Below are positions 1 to 13,577 of a stretch of DNA of 64,000 nucleotides, piece by piece. Source of the DNA: Blasia pusilla (Eukaryota > Marchantiophyta > Marchantiopsida > Blasiales). Both the position numbers and the translations under genes were made by a program. Within the stretch, counting starts at the first letter, position 1, and each line of letters begins with the position of its first letter. Where the stretch lies: positions 15,686,001 to 15,750,000 of the forward strand of contig CM114274.1 of the NCBI GenBank assembly GCA_050084515.1, given 5' to 3'. A model generated the notes under the pieces. The model had not been told where the DNA came from. It ran no database searches and saw only the letters and a list, made by a program, of their open reading frames with translations.

Positions 1-87
1 TTATGATGCTTACGTGGATGTTTGTACTATTCTGACACGTGGTAAAGAATGAGTGGTTGAAGTACAAGTGTGACATGTGGACTAACG

Positions 88-540
88 CACTACATGTAGT
101 GTAGACAAATATTTCCCTACTACTATTTGACACTAAATGTAGTCATTCTAGTTATAGATTTTATATAGAATCCATTTTTAAGTGTTTTATATGAAACTAC
201 TTACAATTATCCTAAACTAGTGGTTATTTCTAGTTGTATCCTTGTAACTAAATATAGTCATTCTTTTAAGTGTATAGTTTTGGTATTTGATTAAAAAATA
301 GTGGTTATTTCTGGTTGTATAATTGAAACTAAATAGTCATTCTTTCTAAATGTACAATTTTGGTATTTGATAAAAAACTAGTGGTCCTTTCTTTTCGTCT
401 AAGTGTAACTAAGTATAGTCATTCTTTTTTAGTTCTATAGTGTTGGAATGTGATTAAAAACTAGTTCTAGTTTCATTACATTATTAAGATTATTTATTTT
501 ATTGTTTCTATACATTGAACACACTATAAATTTCTTTAGG
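88..540 (-). repeat. Putative CACTA left terminus with subterminal repeats
   Basis: A CACTACATGTAGTG motif starts at 88, as expected where the 3' end of a minus-strand CACTA element is read on the plus strand. It is followed by AT-rich DNA in which TAGTCATTCT recurs at about 140, 255, 334 and 416, within longer diverged repeats that also share an ACTAGTGGTTATTTC-like core. CACTA transposons typically carry clustered subterminal repeats bound by the second element protein. The assignment rests on position next to the transposase genes; the matching right terminus was not found. Confidence 0.4.
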
Positions 541-1421
541 AATAAATGTCTCACATACAATCATTTCAATACATTCAGCTGTGTGGTTGCACATCATTTA
601 TCAGAAGCATGACATTAAGCAAACCATAACATTTTCAATAGTGAATGCATACAATCATTTGTTCACAACCAATCCAGCTTTATTCCATAGAGGATCAACA
701 AAAAATGGAAGATTTCCTCAACTAGAACAAGATGTAGAGCCATCATGGAAAAAGAAAGGAGCCCTAACTAACTTTGGAGTGAAATATTCTTCACTAATTT
801 CTCTGGCCACAAGACGCTAGTGCCAGAAGCATGCTTTAGAAGTGTGTGGGGGAGATCATCTTCCAAGTTTGGAAATGGAAGCTCTATATCCCCATCAATG
901 ATGGTCAATACATCCACTTTGAAAAGTCCCAATGGAATAATTTTTCCATGACAAGAATCCCTACCATCAATGCTTGATATGCGTCCAGTGCCTACATGTT
1001 CCCAACCTCTTCGGCTCTGTGATAGAAAGATTGTATCTCCTATACTCAACTGCAAAAGCCACACAATGCAATGAATCAATCCATAAGAAATCACCTGAAG
1101 CATATACATAGGTAGATAAAGCATTTTTTTTGGTGATCAAACTGAAAATTGTACCTTCATGAAACTCCAACCAGGGCTTGCAATGTTGGATGTATAACTC
1201 ACTTGTTGCAATCAATTGAGTCATCAACGCAAAAATTGAACCACAAGTTCTTTTAATATTGGAATCTTATTGAATCAAACTAAAAATCTAAGATCATACA
1301 AAGGTTCAGATCACGTAGAGTTACAAAATTGACTCACCATATTTCTTTCTTTCCTCTCGAGAAGCGTTGAACCCTTCCTCTTGGGCTTGCTTTTTTGCTT
1401 CAATTCTTTTTCCTTTTTTTT

Positions 1422-3000
1422 TTAATCCCCAACAAGATTTTGAAGTGGCTCCACAACTATTATGGATTCTTGTTGAGGATCTTTAGGGGCAGCAAGCACG
1501 GATTCACGAGTCTCCTCCATGCCAATAGAGACATATTGTACATTCTTATGCACAAGGATAACTTCCTGAGACTTTTGTAGAGTAGAGATAGGCATAGTAT
1601 CTTGTCTCTCTATAAGATTGTCAAGTGAAGAAGATGCTTGAACTTTAATAGATGTGATGTTCTCACCGAGAGGATCAAGAATAGAATTGGAAATTTTTGG
1701 GATCACCACAACCTCAGGGATCTCAATTATTGATGGAGGAGATGGTGTATTGTTTTGTCCCTTACTTACCATACCCTTTAGTTTTGTCATCATTCCCATC
1801 AAGATTTCCATGCTTGATTTGAGACCACCCAAGTCATTTTCCACCACTTGTATCCTATCTGTCAAGGTGGATAAACCACTCTAAGAAACAATACCAGCAT
1901 ACAAGTGAGATATTTTTTGGTAAGAAAAAATGGATGAAGATACAATATTAGGTCACATGACCAACTTCTAAGTTCACTTTAGAGCAAGCCAATTCACCAT
2001 ACTATGCTAAAGAAACTTCTGTATCTGTAAGTTCACTTCAGATAAGGCCAATTTTGAATACTATGCCAAGACAACTTCTGAATTTGTAAGAGAAATTTAC
2101 AACAAGCCAGTTTTGAATATCATACAACAAGACAACTTCTGAAAGTGTAGGAGGATTTTGCAGCAAGCCAATTTAGAATACTATGCCAAAACAACTTCTG
2201 TTTTTTGTAACATAATTATCAAGAAGGTCACAGATTAGCTTACCTTATTAACAGTTGCTTGGCTTGGGGATGCTTTTCCTGCATCCAAAGACTCCTCAAT
2301 GTCTTGTAGTGATGGACTTCTCCCGCCCATCTCTTTCCGCTACATTCCATCAAATCAGGTTAGGATTGCAATTTAAGCTTTAGATGTGTAGAAGATTTAG
2401 AAATAGAATGTAAACTTGCTGGAAGAGATAATGAGAACAAAAACACAAGTTTACCAAAGTGTGCTTTGCTCTTGCATAACCACACCTTCCATTGGGATTG
2501 GGCTTCTCCACCTTTGAGCGATTGGCCTTCATACGCTTAGATTTGTTTTGTCCTTCGGGAGACAACCAATATGATTTCAAACTTTCCCAACTCTTAGGAT
2601 TCACATCCGGAGAAGAGGGGCATTTGGGAGAACATCCTGCCTCCATCCACATCCTCTTCAATTGAGCCCTCTCTCTCTTCATTAGTTCTCGGAGAGAGTT
2701 TCGCCAAAATTTCTCACTAAGTTCACCCCCCGTGTATTCATAGTGGGCATCAACATCCCTTTGCACAGCTTTCAAATCTGTATATGTTTGTTTAGCAACA
2801 TCAACAATGATGATGTCTAAGTGTCGATGCACTGCAACCTTTACTTCATCGTACCAACTACTTTTTCCGTCACAACCATATACTATCTCACCCTCTCTTG
2901 TGACCTCAACCAAAAGTTTTAGCCCAGCTCGCTCTCGAATCTTGCTGGCCGCCTTCCATGCATGATAATCCTCCTTTCTCTTCATCCGTTTAATAGATGA
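1422..3000 (-). CDS. CACTA second protein, Transposase_24-like, three exons
   Basis: Three reading-frame blocks on the minus strand join at good splice sites in phase 0. Exon a runs from about 2999 to 2455, ends in GYARAKHTL and is followed by donor GTAAAC. Exon b is 2339-2244 (32 codons, RKEMGGRSPSLQDIEESLDA) between a TAG acceptor and a GTAAGC donor. Exon c is 1880-1422 (SGLSTLTDRI...) and ends in a stop. The FW...L...R...K...G.SP..P.SPDVNP.SW..L..YWLSPEGQ pattern is that of the plant Ptta/En/Spm second-protein family (Transposase_24), thought to bind subterminal repeats. Exon c has coiled-coil character (VENDLGGLKSSMEILMGMMT). Further exons probably lie upstream toward 4.1 kb. Unlike the neighbouring transposase, no stop breaks these three exons. 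The 5' start is uncertain. Confidence 0.6.
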
Positions 3001-4380
3001 TTCTACACCAAAAATTTCCCACTTCTACACTTTAGAAAAATCAGAATCCCTCTCCTTACTACCTGGTACAATCAGACATAATATGACCCTATTAGTACAG
3101 TGACTTATCTTACCAAGTGGACCAGGTTGGTGATCAGTTGGTGGAACCTGTGGGGCAAGTCCAGGATTTGGGGCAAAGAAATGTCCACCAAAGAAGCCAA
3201 GGGGTTGGCCCCATCCAGAAGGAATAGAACCTGCATGCCATACTTCAATATGCATCAACAATATGCTTGTAAGGGCTCATGGAGCCCTCAAAAAATGACC
3301 CCTTGTTCAAACTTCTAACTTTATTAAACATTATGGGAGGTGTTTAGGATCATTTTGAGTACCTGACATGGCCGAAGGCCATTGTGTGGGCATCTGGAAC
3401 CCTGGGTACATCCCAAGAATCGGCCATTGTAGGACTCCAAGAAGATGGGAAAGTGGATTCTTCTCGCTTTCTTTTTGCTTCTTGCCTGGACTAGGACGCT
3501 ATCGCCAAAAAATTTCATGTAAGTGTGTCATTTTAGTATTTGCAAGAAAGAAGCTATGAACGAATAAAGTACTATGCAAGTATTTCAATGTTTGCAATTA
3601 AGAGACTTGTTACTTACACATTCTTCACCCGCCTTGCCACAAATCTTCAAGGGAAGATTGTTGAGGTATTGCATCATAGTCTTTATTGGACTCACTATTA
3701 CTATTGAACCCTTTCTCTTCATCATTTGATGAGTCCTCCGACATAATTGTTTTCTGTGCTGCAACACTCCGAGTATTATATACCTTTGGAGTTGATGAAC
3801 ATGCACCCTCGCTGGTTCTTGCTCTCTTTTGAAGAAGAGGCTCGTTAAAAGGTGGAAGAACTCTCCTTCAAACAAAATTCATAGCCAATCCATGTAATGT
3901 TAGTAAGATTATAGTCACAAAGGATGAAAATTGAAACCATTATAAAGTAAGTCCAGCAAAGTGCAAGTTCAAAGAGTACTTCTTACTGAAACTCCTCCCC
4001 AAGTTTCCTTCCTCTCTCACAAAAGTAACATGCTCCTCACGTAGTCAATGGTATTTACTACAAGGACTCTCCTCTACAATGCGGGTCTTATCATCAGTCT
4101 CTGAGTCTCTACCCACCTTTGATGGTATGATCATTCAAACGCTATTGAAATTGGACCCGATGTCAAACTACAAATAAGGTCCAATTGTAAGTACTTCTCT
4201 AGGAATTTTTTTCTCAAAAAAGATATATGTCATCAAGTTGGGTAAAGTACCTAAAACAGATAGATCCTAAATCCAAAAAAAACATTTAGAAAACTTAATT
4301 TTCACAATTCCAAGGCATACTATTATCATTGAAAATCCTTCTCACTTAAAACCTTACAAGGTAATGTTGTTGCCTATTTG
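3000..4380 (-). other. Upstream part of CACTA second gene, unresolved
   Basis: Lies between the recognisable second-protein exons and the transposase C-terminus. It contains proline/glycine-rich open stretches around 3025-3261 and short blocks near 3324-3518, 3585-3875 and 4020-4130 that are probably N-terminal exons of the second protein separated by introns. No domain is recognisable and exon borders could not be fixed. Confidence 0.3.
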
Positions 4381-4410
4381 TATAGAATAACACCAACATT
4401 GATGAATTGA

Positions 4411-7400
4411 CTATTCATCTTGACTATCTGAGCTACTATTTTGCTCCTTCTCATCCTCACATGTAGGAGCCTCATATAATCCTTCATCTCCATCCTCTAT
4501 ACTAATGGTAGTGTAGTCCATATTCGCTAGTGCTATTTCTGCATCTAATAGTTGTATTGCCCCAACCAAGATTACGTGAGGAACTTCACTCTCTAGTTGT
4601 GTATGAGCATCAAACCCTCTAGGTTGCAAGCTATCATTTCTTGATAAGTCTACACTCTCCCCCACTATCCTTCTTAATTGTGCTTTTTTTTGCATAACAA
4701 CTTTCCATCCTAGCCTATCTTCTACATCTCCATAAAATACTTGCTCTACTTGGCTAGGAAAAATAAAAGGATCAGTATTCAAGGGCAAGAATTTTCTAAA
4801 GTTGGCTAGGAGGAAACCATTCTCATCAAAAAGCATATTGGGTTCTCAAGAGCCCCATGTAGATTGAACCCATTTTCCCCTCATCAAGATAATGGGCTAC
4901 TCTAACCGGCCATAATCCATAACTAAAATATCAGACAAGAGGCCAACATAAGGCATGTGATGGTTTGCAATGGCTTCCTCCGACGGATGAGATTCAAAGA
5001 TTGATGCAATCCCTGAATCAAAGGTTGTGTAATCACTTCCATCATCTATCCTAAAATGGTTTCCATAAGCTTTCATCTTTTTGTATGACAAGTAAAACCA
5101 AGAAGGTGGAACCGACAGTTTTATAACCATATCATCAATGGCATGGATGAAAGCTATCCATTCTATAATCTTTGGATGGATCTACTGAGAGAATGTGGAA
5201 TCCCGATTGCCCTCCTCTCTGAACTTTTCGCACAATAACCAGCAATGACAAACTTTTAAAAACTAACTCCCTCCATTAACTACAAAAGGTAGTTATTTCT
5301 TGCCTGGACAAATAATCTAATTTGATAGAAATAGAAAGGCTAGAAGGAAACTAGATGGAAAGAGTTTACATAACACTAGTACTTACTCCAACCATATTGT
5401 GAAACATTCACTATTGTGGAGCACATATGCATGTGCCACTTCAAGAATTTCAGAGCTCATTTGACGCTTGGTCCCTGCACCTTCTAACACTTTGCCAATA
5501 ACTCCTTCGTCCTCGCTTGCATCCCAAACTCTTGTTCGTATGACATCATAGTCTTGCATGATGAAACCAAGAGCTTCATAAAGTAGATATCCTTTGGCCA
5601 TACAACCTTTTGGTCTAGCACGTGATCTGACATAATTCTTCAATACACCCAAATATCTCTCCTCATGGTACATCCACCGACATGGAACAGGGCCACAAAT
5701 ATCAAGATCTTCAACCAAATGGACAAGGAGGTGAGTCATCACGTCAAAGAAGGAAGGGGGAAAGTGTACCTCCATGAGGCAAAGCGTGGTAGAAATGTCT
5801 TCTTTAAAGGATTCAAAATCCTCAGGGTTGTATGTCTTAACACAAAGGCGTCGGAAAATTCTGGACATGCGCATGATAGTCATATGGACTGGGCTTTTCA
5901 GGAGTCCTCGCAAAAATAATGGTAAGAGTTGTTGCATAAAAATATGATGGTCATGGGACTTCACTGTACCCACATTCTTCTGTAGCAAATGTTTCTGTAA
6001 AGCACTAGCATAATCACTATGAACTTTTAGACTTTGTACCCTAGCGTCAAATATCTTAACCTCCTCAGGGGTAAGCACGTAATCTGCCTTTGGTTTTCAC
6101 TTGACGGATGCTCTACTAGGATGCGCTTGAAGCCACAAGTGACGTCTAATTCCCCTAACCTCCATGTCTTGCCTAACTTGAACCAAGTCCTTGTTTTTTA
6201 TACCAAATAAGGTTTTCAACATATTGTCCGCAACATTTTTTTCACAATGCATAATGTCAAGGGTATGATGGATCAATAAATCTTGAAAAATTATCAAGAA
6301 GGAATAATGTGAATTTCAAGTTCATCCATGAACTCAACAAAGAAACTAGTAGGCGATCAAACCAACACAATTACCACAAGAAATGGAAAGCCGGACAAGT
6401 ATGAAGAAATGCAAATATCTTCAATAGGTTTTACTCACCTTCCAATAAGGTAGTTCGAATAGAATGCTCTTTCGTTGGACCCCATACACTTTGTAGGGAT
6501 CAACTAGAACCTGCTCACCCCTCTTGTGCCTAGGTTTTGGCGTTTCATCAAATATCTTCTTCATTTCAGCCCATCTCAATATATCATGACTGATCACGCG
6601 CTTGGACGTTTGACGATTTTCAATCTGTCGATTGAAAAGATGCGCAAATTGGATCTTCCTATAAGGATGATTCCTATCTTTTATACCATATTTTAAGCCT
6701 TGAAATGTTGGCTTATGCAAAGGTTTAGAATAATATGATTCGATTGGTGGTCCACACACCACGCATGCCAGTTTTCCCTTGGTACATTCGCCATAGACCA
6801 CACCTAGCCTAGGATAGTCACTAATAGTGCATATGATCATGGCTCTAAGAAGGAACTTATCTTGGCCTTCATGAAGAGAACTATCATATGCAACAACTCC
6901 TTTCCAAAGTAGTTGTAACTCGTTTACAAGTGGAGCTAAATACACATCTAAGCTATGAGAAGACAGTGACTCCTTACTAGGAATGATCAAAGCCAATTGA
7001 AGAAAGAATTTCTTTGTACAATACCATGGTGGAAAATTGTAGTTCACCAAAATAACAGGCCAAGTTGATCAAACTGAACTCTTGTCCCTAAAAGGATTTA
7101 CTCCATCTAAAGCAAGCCCTAATCGACAATTACGAGGCTTGTTCATGAACTCTGGCCAACGCTCATCTATATCTTTCCATTGTCGACAATCTCCAGCATG
7201 ACGCACTTTACCATCGCTACTTTTGTTTTCTGATGTCCATTTCATTAGTTCAGCTATGGTCTTACATCTATACATACATTTTAGCCGCGGAATAATTGGA
7301 AAGTGTCTGAGAACCTTTACATCAATCTTTGTTTTCCCTTGCACTTTATATCAAGGGGAGTTGCACTTTGAGCAATTCAACAAGTCCTTACGCTCTCCAT

Positions 7401-8226
7401 TGAAGAAAATACAACCATTGGGACAACAATGAATTTGAATATAATTCAAACCCAACTTATTGATCAATGTTTTGGCATCATAGTGGTTTCTTGGAACCAC
7501 ATTCTCATTGGGCATGACTTACACTGCCAGGAATTTTAGGATCTCATCGAGAGCAATATTTGAGACATTGTGAGTACCACATATGTTTAAGAGCAACATG
7601 GTGAATGCAAGTTTTCTAGTTTTAGAACTCGTAAATAAGGGTTGACAAGCATCCCTTAACACTTTAGACTATGTAGCCGATTCCTCCTTACCACTTCCCC
7701 TTTCAGATTTGTCTACCCCCATCTCAAATGGCAGTTGATCCTCCTCTTCGATTCTAGCATCTAGTTGTATATCTGTTGGCAGATCTTGGACTTGCCCCAT
7801 GTGAAAGGTATGGAAAGCCTTGCTGATCATCCGATGGATATCTAACGTTTTGTAAATTTCCAACGGTGGATCACTACATGACTGATTTAAATTAGTTATA
7901 ACATCACTTTGATCTAGAGTAACGTGATTATCACCATGGTGGCCTTCATTTGATTTCCACTCCTCATCTGATGAATCATAATCATCAGGATTTACCCAGA
8001 CTCGTTTGGGAGGATATCTCTTATTTTGAATGAGATGCTTTTCTACAATGTGTACTAATCTCAATTTTATCCCTTTGCATTCGCTACACGAGCATCTTAG
8101 TTTCTTCAACCCAATAACTCTTGCTGCTTCCTTCTCTCTACGCCAGATCTTTTCGTCATGGGAAGCGATCCTCCCAACATCACTTAGACTAGGCCTAGCT
8201 ATTTTAAATTGCCCCATTCTCTGCAT
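4411..8226 (-). pseudogene. TNP2-type CACTA transposase, degraded
   Basis: Minus-strand blocks follow the usual order of plant TNP2 transposases. N-terminal CSCSECKG cysteine motif and acidic linker lie at 8226-7669. A CCPNGCIFFNG...CSKCNSP knuckle is near 7430-7355. RHFPIIPRLK to RLGLALDGVNPF lies at 7344-7072. VNYNFPPWYC through CTKGKLACVVCGPP lies at 7050-6421. LDIMHCEKNVADNMLKTLFG lies at 6297-6097. HDHHIFMQQLLP through FPPSFFDVMTHLLVHLVED and CRWMYHEERYLGVLKNYVR lies at 6078-5383. C-terminal domains (DPFIFPSQVEQVFY) lie at 5130-4411. Adjacent blocks are in frame but split by TGA codons at 7351-7353, 7069-7071 and 6097-6099; other gaps, such as 6420-6300 and 5380-5130, look like introns or lesions. 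Length and order match an autonomous transposase, so it once mobilised this element, but it is now probably inactive. Confidence 0.8.
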
Positions 8227-8555
8227 ATTAATAGACCAAACAATATGTGTGAAAATGGGCTATATAACATAGAACTCTCCTTCATTCACTTCTATTAATT
8301 ATGTGTTCTAACAGGTGATAGGAGTTCACGTCACATCCATGTTCTATCAATAGTCTAAGAAGATATCAACCAAAATAACTTATTAAGATGGAGGTTTTTC
8401 TTCTCTTTAGGTACTTACTGGTCAAATTACAGATTATAGCAAAGTATTGATTCTCCTCGCCTCCCCCATTCAAAGATTGTTGCTATCACCTGCATCATGG
8501 ATCCAAAAACCATCTTATAAGTAGAATGTGGAACATCATTTATAATATAGGTTGA

Positions 8556-9030
<475 letters not shown>

Positions 9031-9639
9031 CCATGTGGATGGACATCAAAATCTAACCATCTCCAATTTAGGAAGTGGCATTCTCTGGCAGGTGGTCTGA
9101 TGGGGCGAACCTCGAGGTTTCAATGTCTAAGATCATCACGGGAGTTGAGGCCCTCCCCAACTGCCGTGACGATCTGCCATGTGCAATAGGCCTTGTTCTT
9201 TGGGAGTTTACTAGGCGTTGGTTGGGCTAATAGGATAACCATAAGTTTTGCGTTTCAAAGGTTAGTCAAAGGTTTTGCGTAGGTATCCCCACAAGAGGGG
9301 CTGCTAAAGACTTAGAAGAGATGCAGACTACCCTAAACAATAAATCCTAAGATATTTCTAGACGAGGCCTCTAACTGGCTGATTAGCTTATTACCCAAAA
9401 AATTGATGTTCCTAATTTTATGAGAAACGTTGGCTAAGACTACATTTAGAGGAATGACTAGCTCTTAGCTAATAATATCACAGACATTATTTACAGTTGT
9501 CTATCTCAAGACCGAACATTCCCCTTTGTACCACGTCAGGTCCGAAGCAAGTTTAGTTCATGGTCATTCAACATAGTTGCCGCCATAATTATGTACATGA
9601 TACAATACACATTTCTAGTGTTTTGGAATATACTGAATT

Positions 9640-9786
9640 CTCAGAATTTCTTGTTGATACCAAGCGAGGATGTGATTGAACAGATCACAAGAAGAGATGA
9701 AGAGATTGCTCCATACATTCCACCCCTAAAGCGTGGTTATGTTTTTGGTGGCATTTGTAGCATAACAGCAGCAACATTTATAAAGG
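9640..9786 (+). pseudogene. Exon-like fragment, product unknown
   Basis: A plus-strand open stretch encodes PSEDVIEQITRRDEEIAPYI followed by PPLKRGYVFGG, and ends at AAG followed by GTGTGTGG, a plausible splice donor. Its composition looks protein-like, unlike the surrounding DNA. I do not recognise the family. It lies in the segment between the two direct repeats, together with the RRM-like exon at 10839, and may be a piece of captured host gene. Confidence 0.3.
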
Positions 9787-10838
9787 TGTGTGGCACTAAT
9801 AGTTCTAATTACTCCTTGTTCAGAATGCATGAGCATTCACATAATATCCATCTATCTTTTGCCATGAAAATGAGGTCTCTGGACATTAAAATCTGAGATT
9901 AACCTAGTTGGAAACCTCGAGATACCGTAGAGTAATGATGGATTGCTTTGAAAGAATTTTCATTGATTGGAGTGATGCTCTCAGATTCGTGACTATCAAA
10001 AGGATATCATGTCCATTAAGGGTCAAGATAGCTACACTAGCGTTTATGAGGTACCATCATGTCTCACTGTCTCCTCCTTTGATGTAGGCTTTGCTCAACA
10101 TGTCTACTGTCAACATGCTTGGTGTCTGAAAAATTTTGCGTTTCCATGTCAGTGGCGCTGTCAAGTAGAAGTCGTCTGTGTGTAGCCAACTCGGGCGCGC
10201 ACACTGTACGCTCCTTTGATTGGATATTTTTACGCTGTCTGCACAATCTACTTATAAAACCCCCTCATGACAATCGAATTGTTCAAAAACATCAACCTTC
10301 AAACTGTCACCAAGAGAAGAGGATTGGAATACAGTAACGATGGGGATGAGGATGGAAACGGCCTCAATTGTTGCTTTGACACCTGCTTGACAAATTGGAA
10401 AATGCTACTGAACTAGTGACAATGTTCGTGCAGATAGTGACGTTTGCTGTTTCACGGACCACGCCTCTGCCTTGGCATCAAAAGAAGCACGGAATGTAAG
10501 TAAGAAATGTGGATGAAATAGAACTTTTTCCGAGGCTCTCAAGAAAATGATGCGCCTGAAGTATAGACTTGTTTATGCTACATTGACGAGAATGAACGAG
10601 TCAAGACCTTTGTCTTTCAAAAGAAACACCCCTTCATATATTTACTGCAAATCGTAAGTCAAGAGAGTGAAAAGGCTTATTGCCAAAGCATGACTTGGAG
10701 TCACGCTTAGCCAAAAAGACTTTCTTTGATGAAGCTATGGAAAGAAATTTGCATCATTGGCTTTCTGTGTACAATGAAGCTCAAGTTTGGGTTGGAGAGA
10801 AATAATTCTCCTATAATGTGCATCATCTTCTATTGCAG

Positions 10839-10922
10839 GGCCTTAAATTTGATCCCCAGACTGGAGCAACTTTACACATTGAACTTGCAAGAGCAAATTC
10901 ACGGACAAAGAGTTCTCGCTGA
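10839..10922 (+). pseudogene. RRM C-terminal exon fragment
   Basis: After a good acceptor (TTCTATTGCAG) the frame reads GLKFDPQTGATLHIELARAN then SRTKSSR and a stop at 10920-10922. The FDP..G.TLHIELA..NSR pattern matches the last beta strand and end of the RRM in plant RNA-binding proteins of the RBPMS-like type. Earlier RRM strands may be represented in broken frames around 10520-10680, but no continuous domain could be assembled. Best read as part of a copied or captured gene. Being only 28 codons, the match needs a search. Confidence 0.45.
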
Positions 10923-11153
10923 GGTCTGAATTCCTATGTCAAATTCTCAATGAGTGAAGCAATTGAGAGAAACTGTTGGAAATTAAAGGCAAGATTAAGG
11001 GCTACTCAAGCCGTGAGTATACCCTGGCTTAGATTGAGTAAAAATGATCGTTCGCTATTGATTTCATAGATGAGTTTTCTTGAAGTAGGAGTGACTTCAC
11101 TATTAGGATTGCCTTCAACGTCAAGTATTTAATCTAGAAAGCTCTTGAGATGG

Positions 11154-11274
11154 GTTTGAAGGATTTAATGGTATCTTTCTGGAAAATACCTGGTTTGCAG
11201 AAGACAACGGTCCTGGTGCTCTCGAGAAGAAGTACAGAGGTCCAATTGGTGCTCTTGGAGCTTATCCTATTCAG
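11154..11274 (+). pseudogene. Exon-like fragment, product unknown
   Basis: The frame starting at 11154 reads GFEGFNGIFLENTWFAEDNG then PGALEKKYRGPIGALGAYPIQ, followed by GTCTGAT, which could be a donor. It looks coding but I do not recognise it. It sits just inside the second direct-repeat copy and is possibly from the same captured gene as the fragments at 9640 and 10839. Confidence 0.3.
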
Positions 11275-11289
11275 GTCTGATATTTATCT

Positions 11290-11520
11290 GGGCAGTGAAT
11301 CTAGGCTACTGAATGTGTTGAACAATTTTGTTACCAGCTTAGCAATATCAGCATATGCTCTTGCTCTATGTGTTATGAATGTTGTGTAGGAGACCAAGTA
11401 GTGACTAGAGGTTCACGATGATGGTGATGAAAGATTTCATCCCCATCATCACATAAGACCCAAGCCTTTAGTTGTGTTCCTATCTTGCTTTTCTTATAGT
11501 TCAAGGGGATTGCCCCATTC
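11290..11520 (+). repeat. Direct repeat copy 2 (partner 8690-8896)
   Basis: Matches 8690-8896 over about 200 bp with substitutions and an insertion near 11425 (ACGATGATGGTGATGAAAG). Both copies are followed by a (GA)n tract, here about 280 bp further on. Confidence 0.8.
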
Positions 11521-11801
11521 CTAAACTTGAACTTAAGCCGGGGTCTCAATCAAGGGGTTCCCCACAAATATTTCTTCAGTTTTGCTTATTCAGGATATAC
11601 CGTCAAGGGGTCACATCTTTCTCCGTGTTGTTCTACTGTGATCATTTGCCCACTGCTTTGGTTATGGTATCCACAAATGCTTTCTCATCTTGCTTCCATA
11701 GTTCAGGCCCTACAGGGAGCTTGGTTGCGTGCACAATGTCTTAAACCTATTTTGGCCAAGATTTTGCCATGAATGGTATGCAGAATGACGATGCTTTGGA
11801 G

Positions 11802-13130
<1,329 letters not shown>

Positions 13131-13234
13131 GTTATTCTAATTCTTAAAGGGGAATCAAATTTGGGAATATTTTGCCTTCTTAATTTAATTATATCAAAAG
13201 TCTAACACTTGTCATAAAAAATATAAGAGCTTTT

Positions 13235-13560
13235 AGAGGACTAGTCATTTTTAGTAACTAATTAATACTATAGTATGCCACCTAGGCCTCTCTAGTTACA
13301 TGTAGTTGTATTGGACTTCAATTGTAAGCGACTAACAAGCCTTGTCCACGTCCTTTATGCACTAATCTAGTCATTTATAATGCCATGTCATTACTTTATA
13401 ATAATTATTTTTAAAGTCTAGAAAGAAAATTCCATGTCATATTCTCTAGTCATTCTTAGTAACGAATTAATACTATATTCTGCCATCTATGACTCTTTAG
13501 TTACATGTAGTAGTATTTTAGTTGTATTGGACTTTAGTAGTAAGTGACTTAGTGCTAAAT
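13235..13560 (+). repeat. Two-copy tandem repeat, CACTA-like subterminal DNA
   Basis: Two diverged copies about 205 bp apart (near 13240 and 13445) share CTAGTCATT, AATTAATACTATA, TAGTTACATGTAGT and GTATTGGACTT in the same order. The TAGTCATT core also recurs in the CACTA left-end repeats at 140-416, so this is probably subterminal DNA of a related transposon. Confidence 0.6.
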
Positions 13561-13577
13561 TCACCATATTCTTACTA

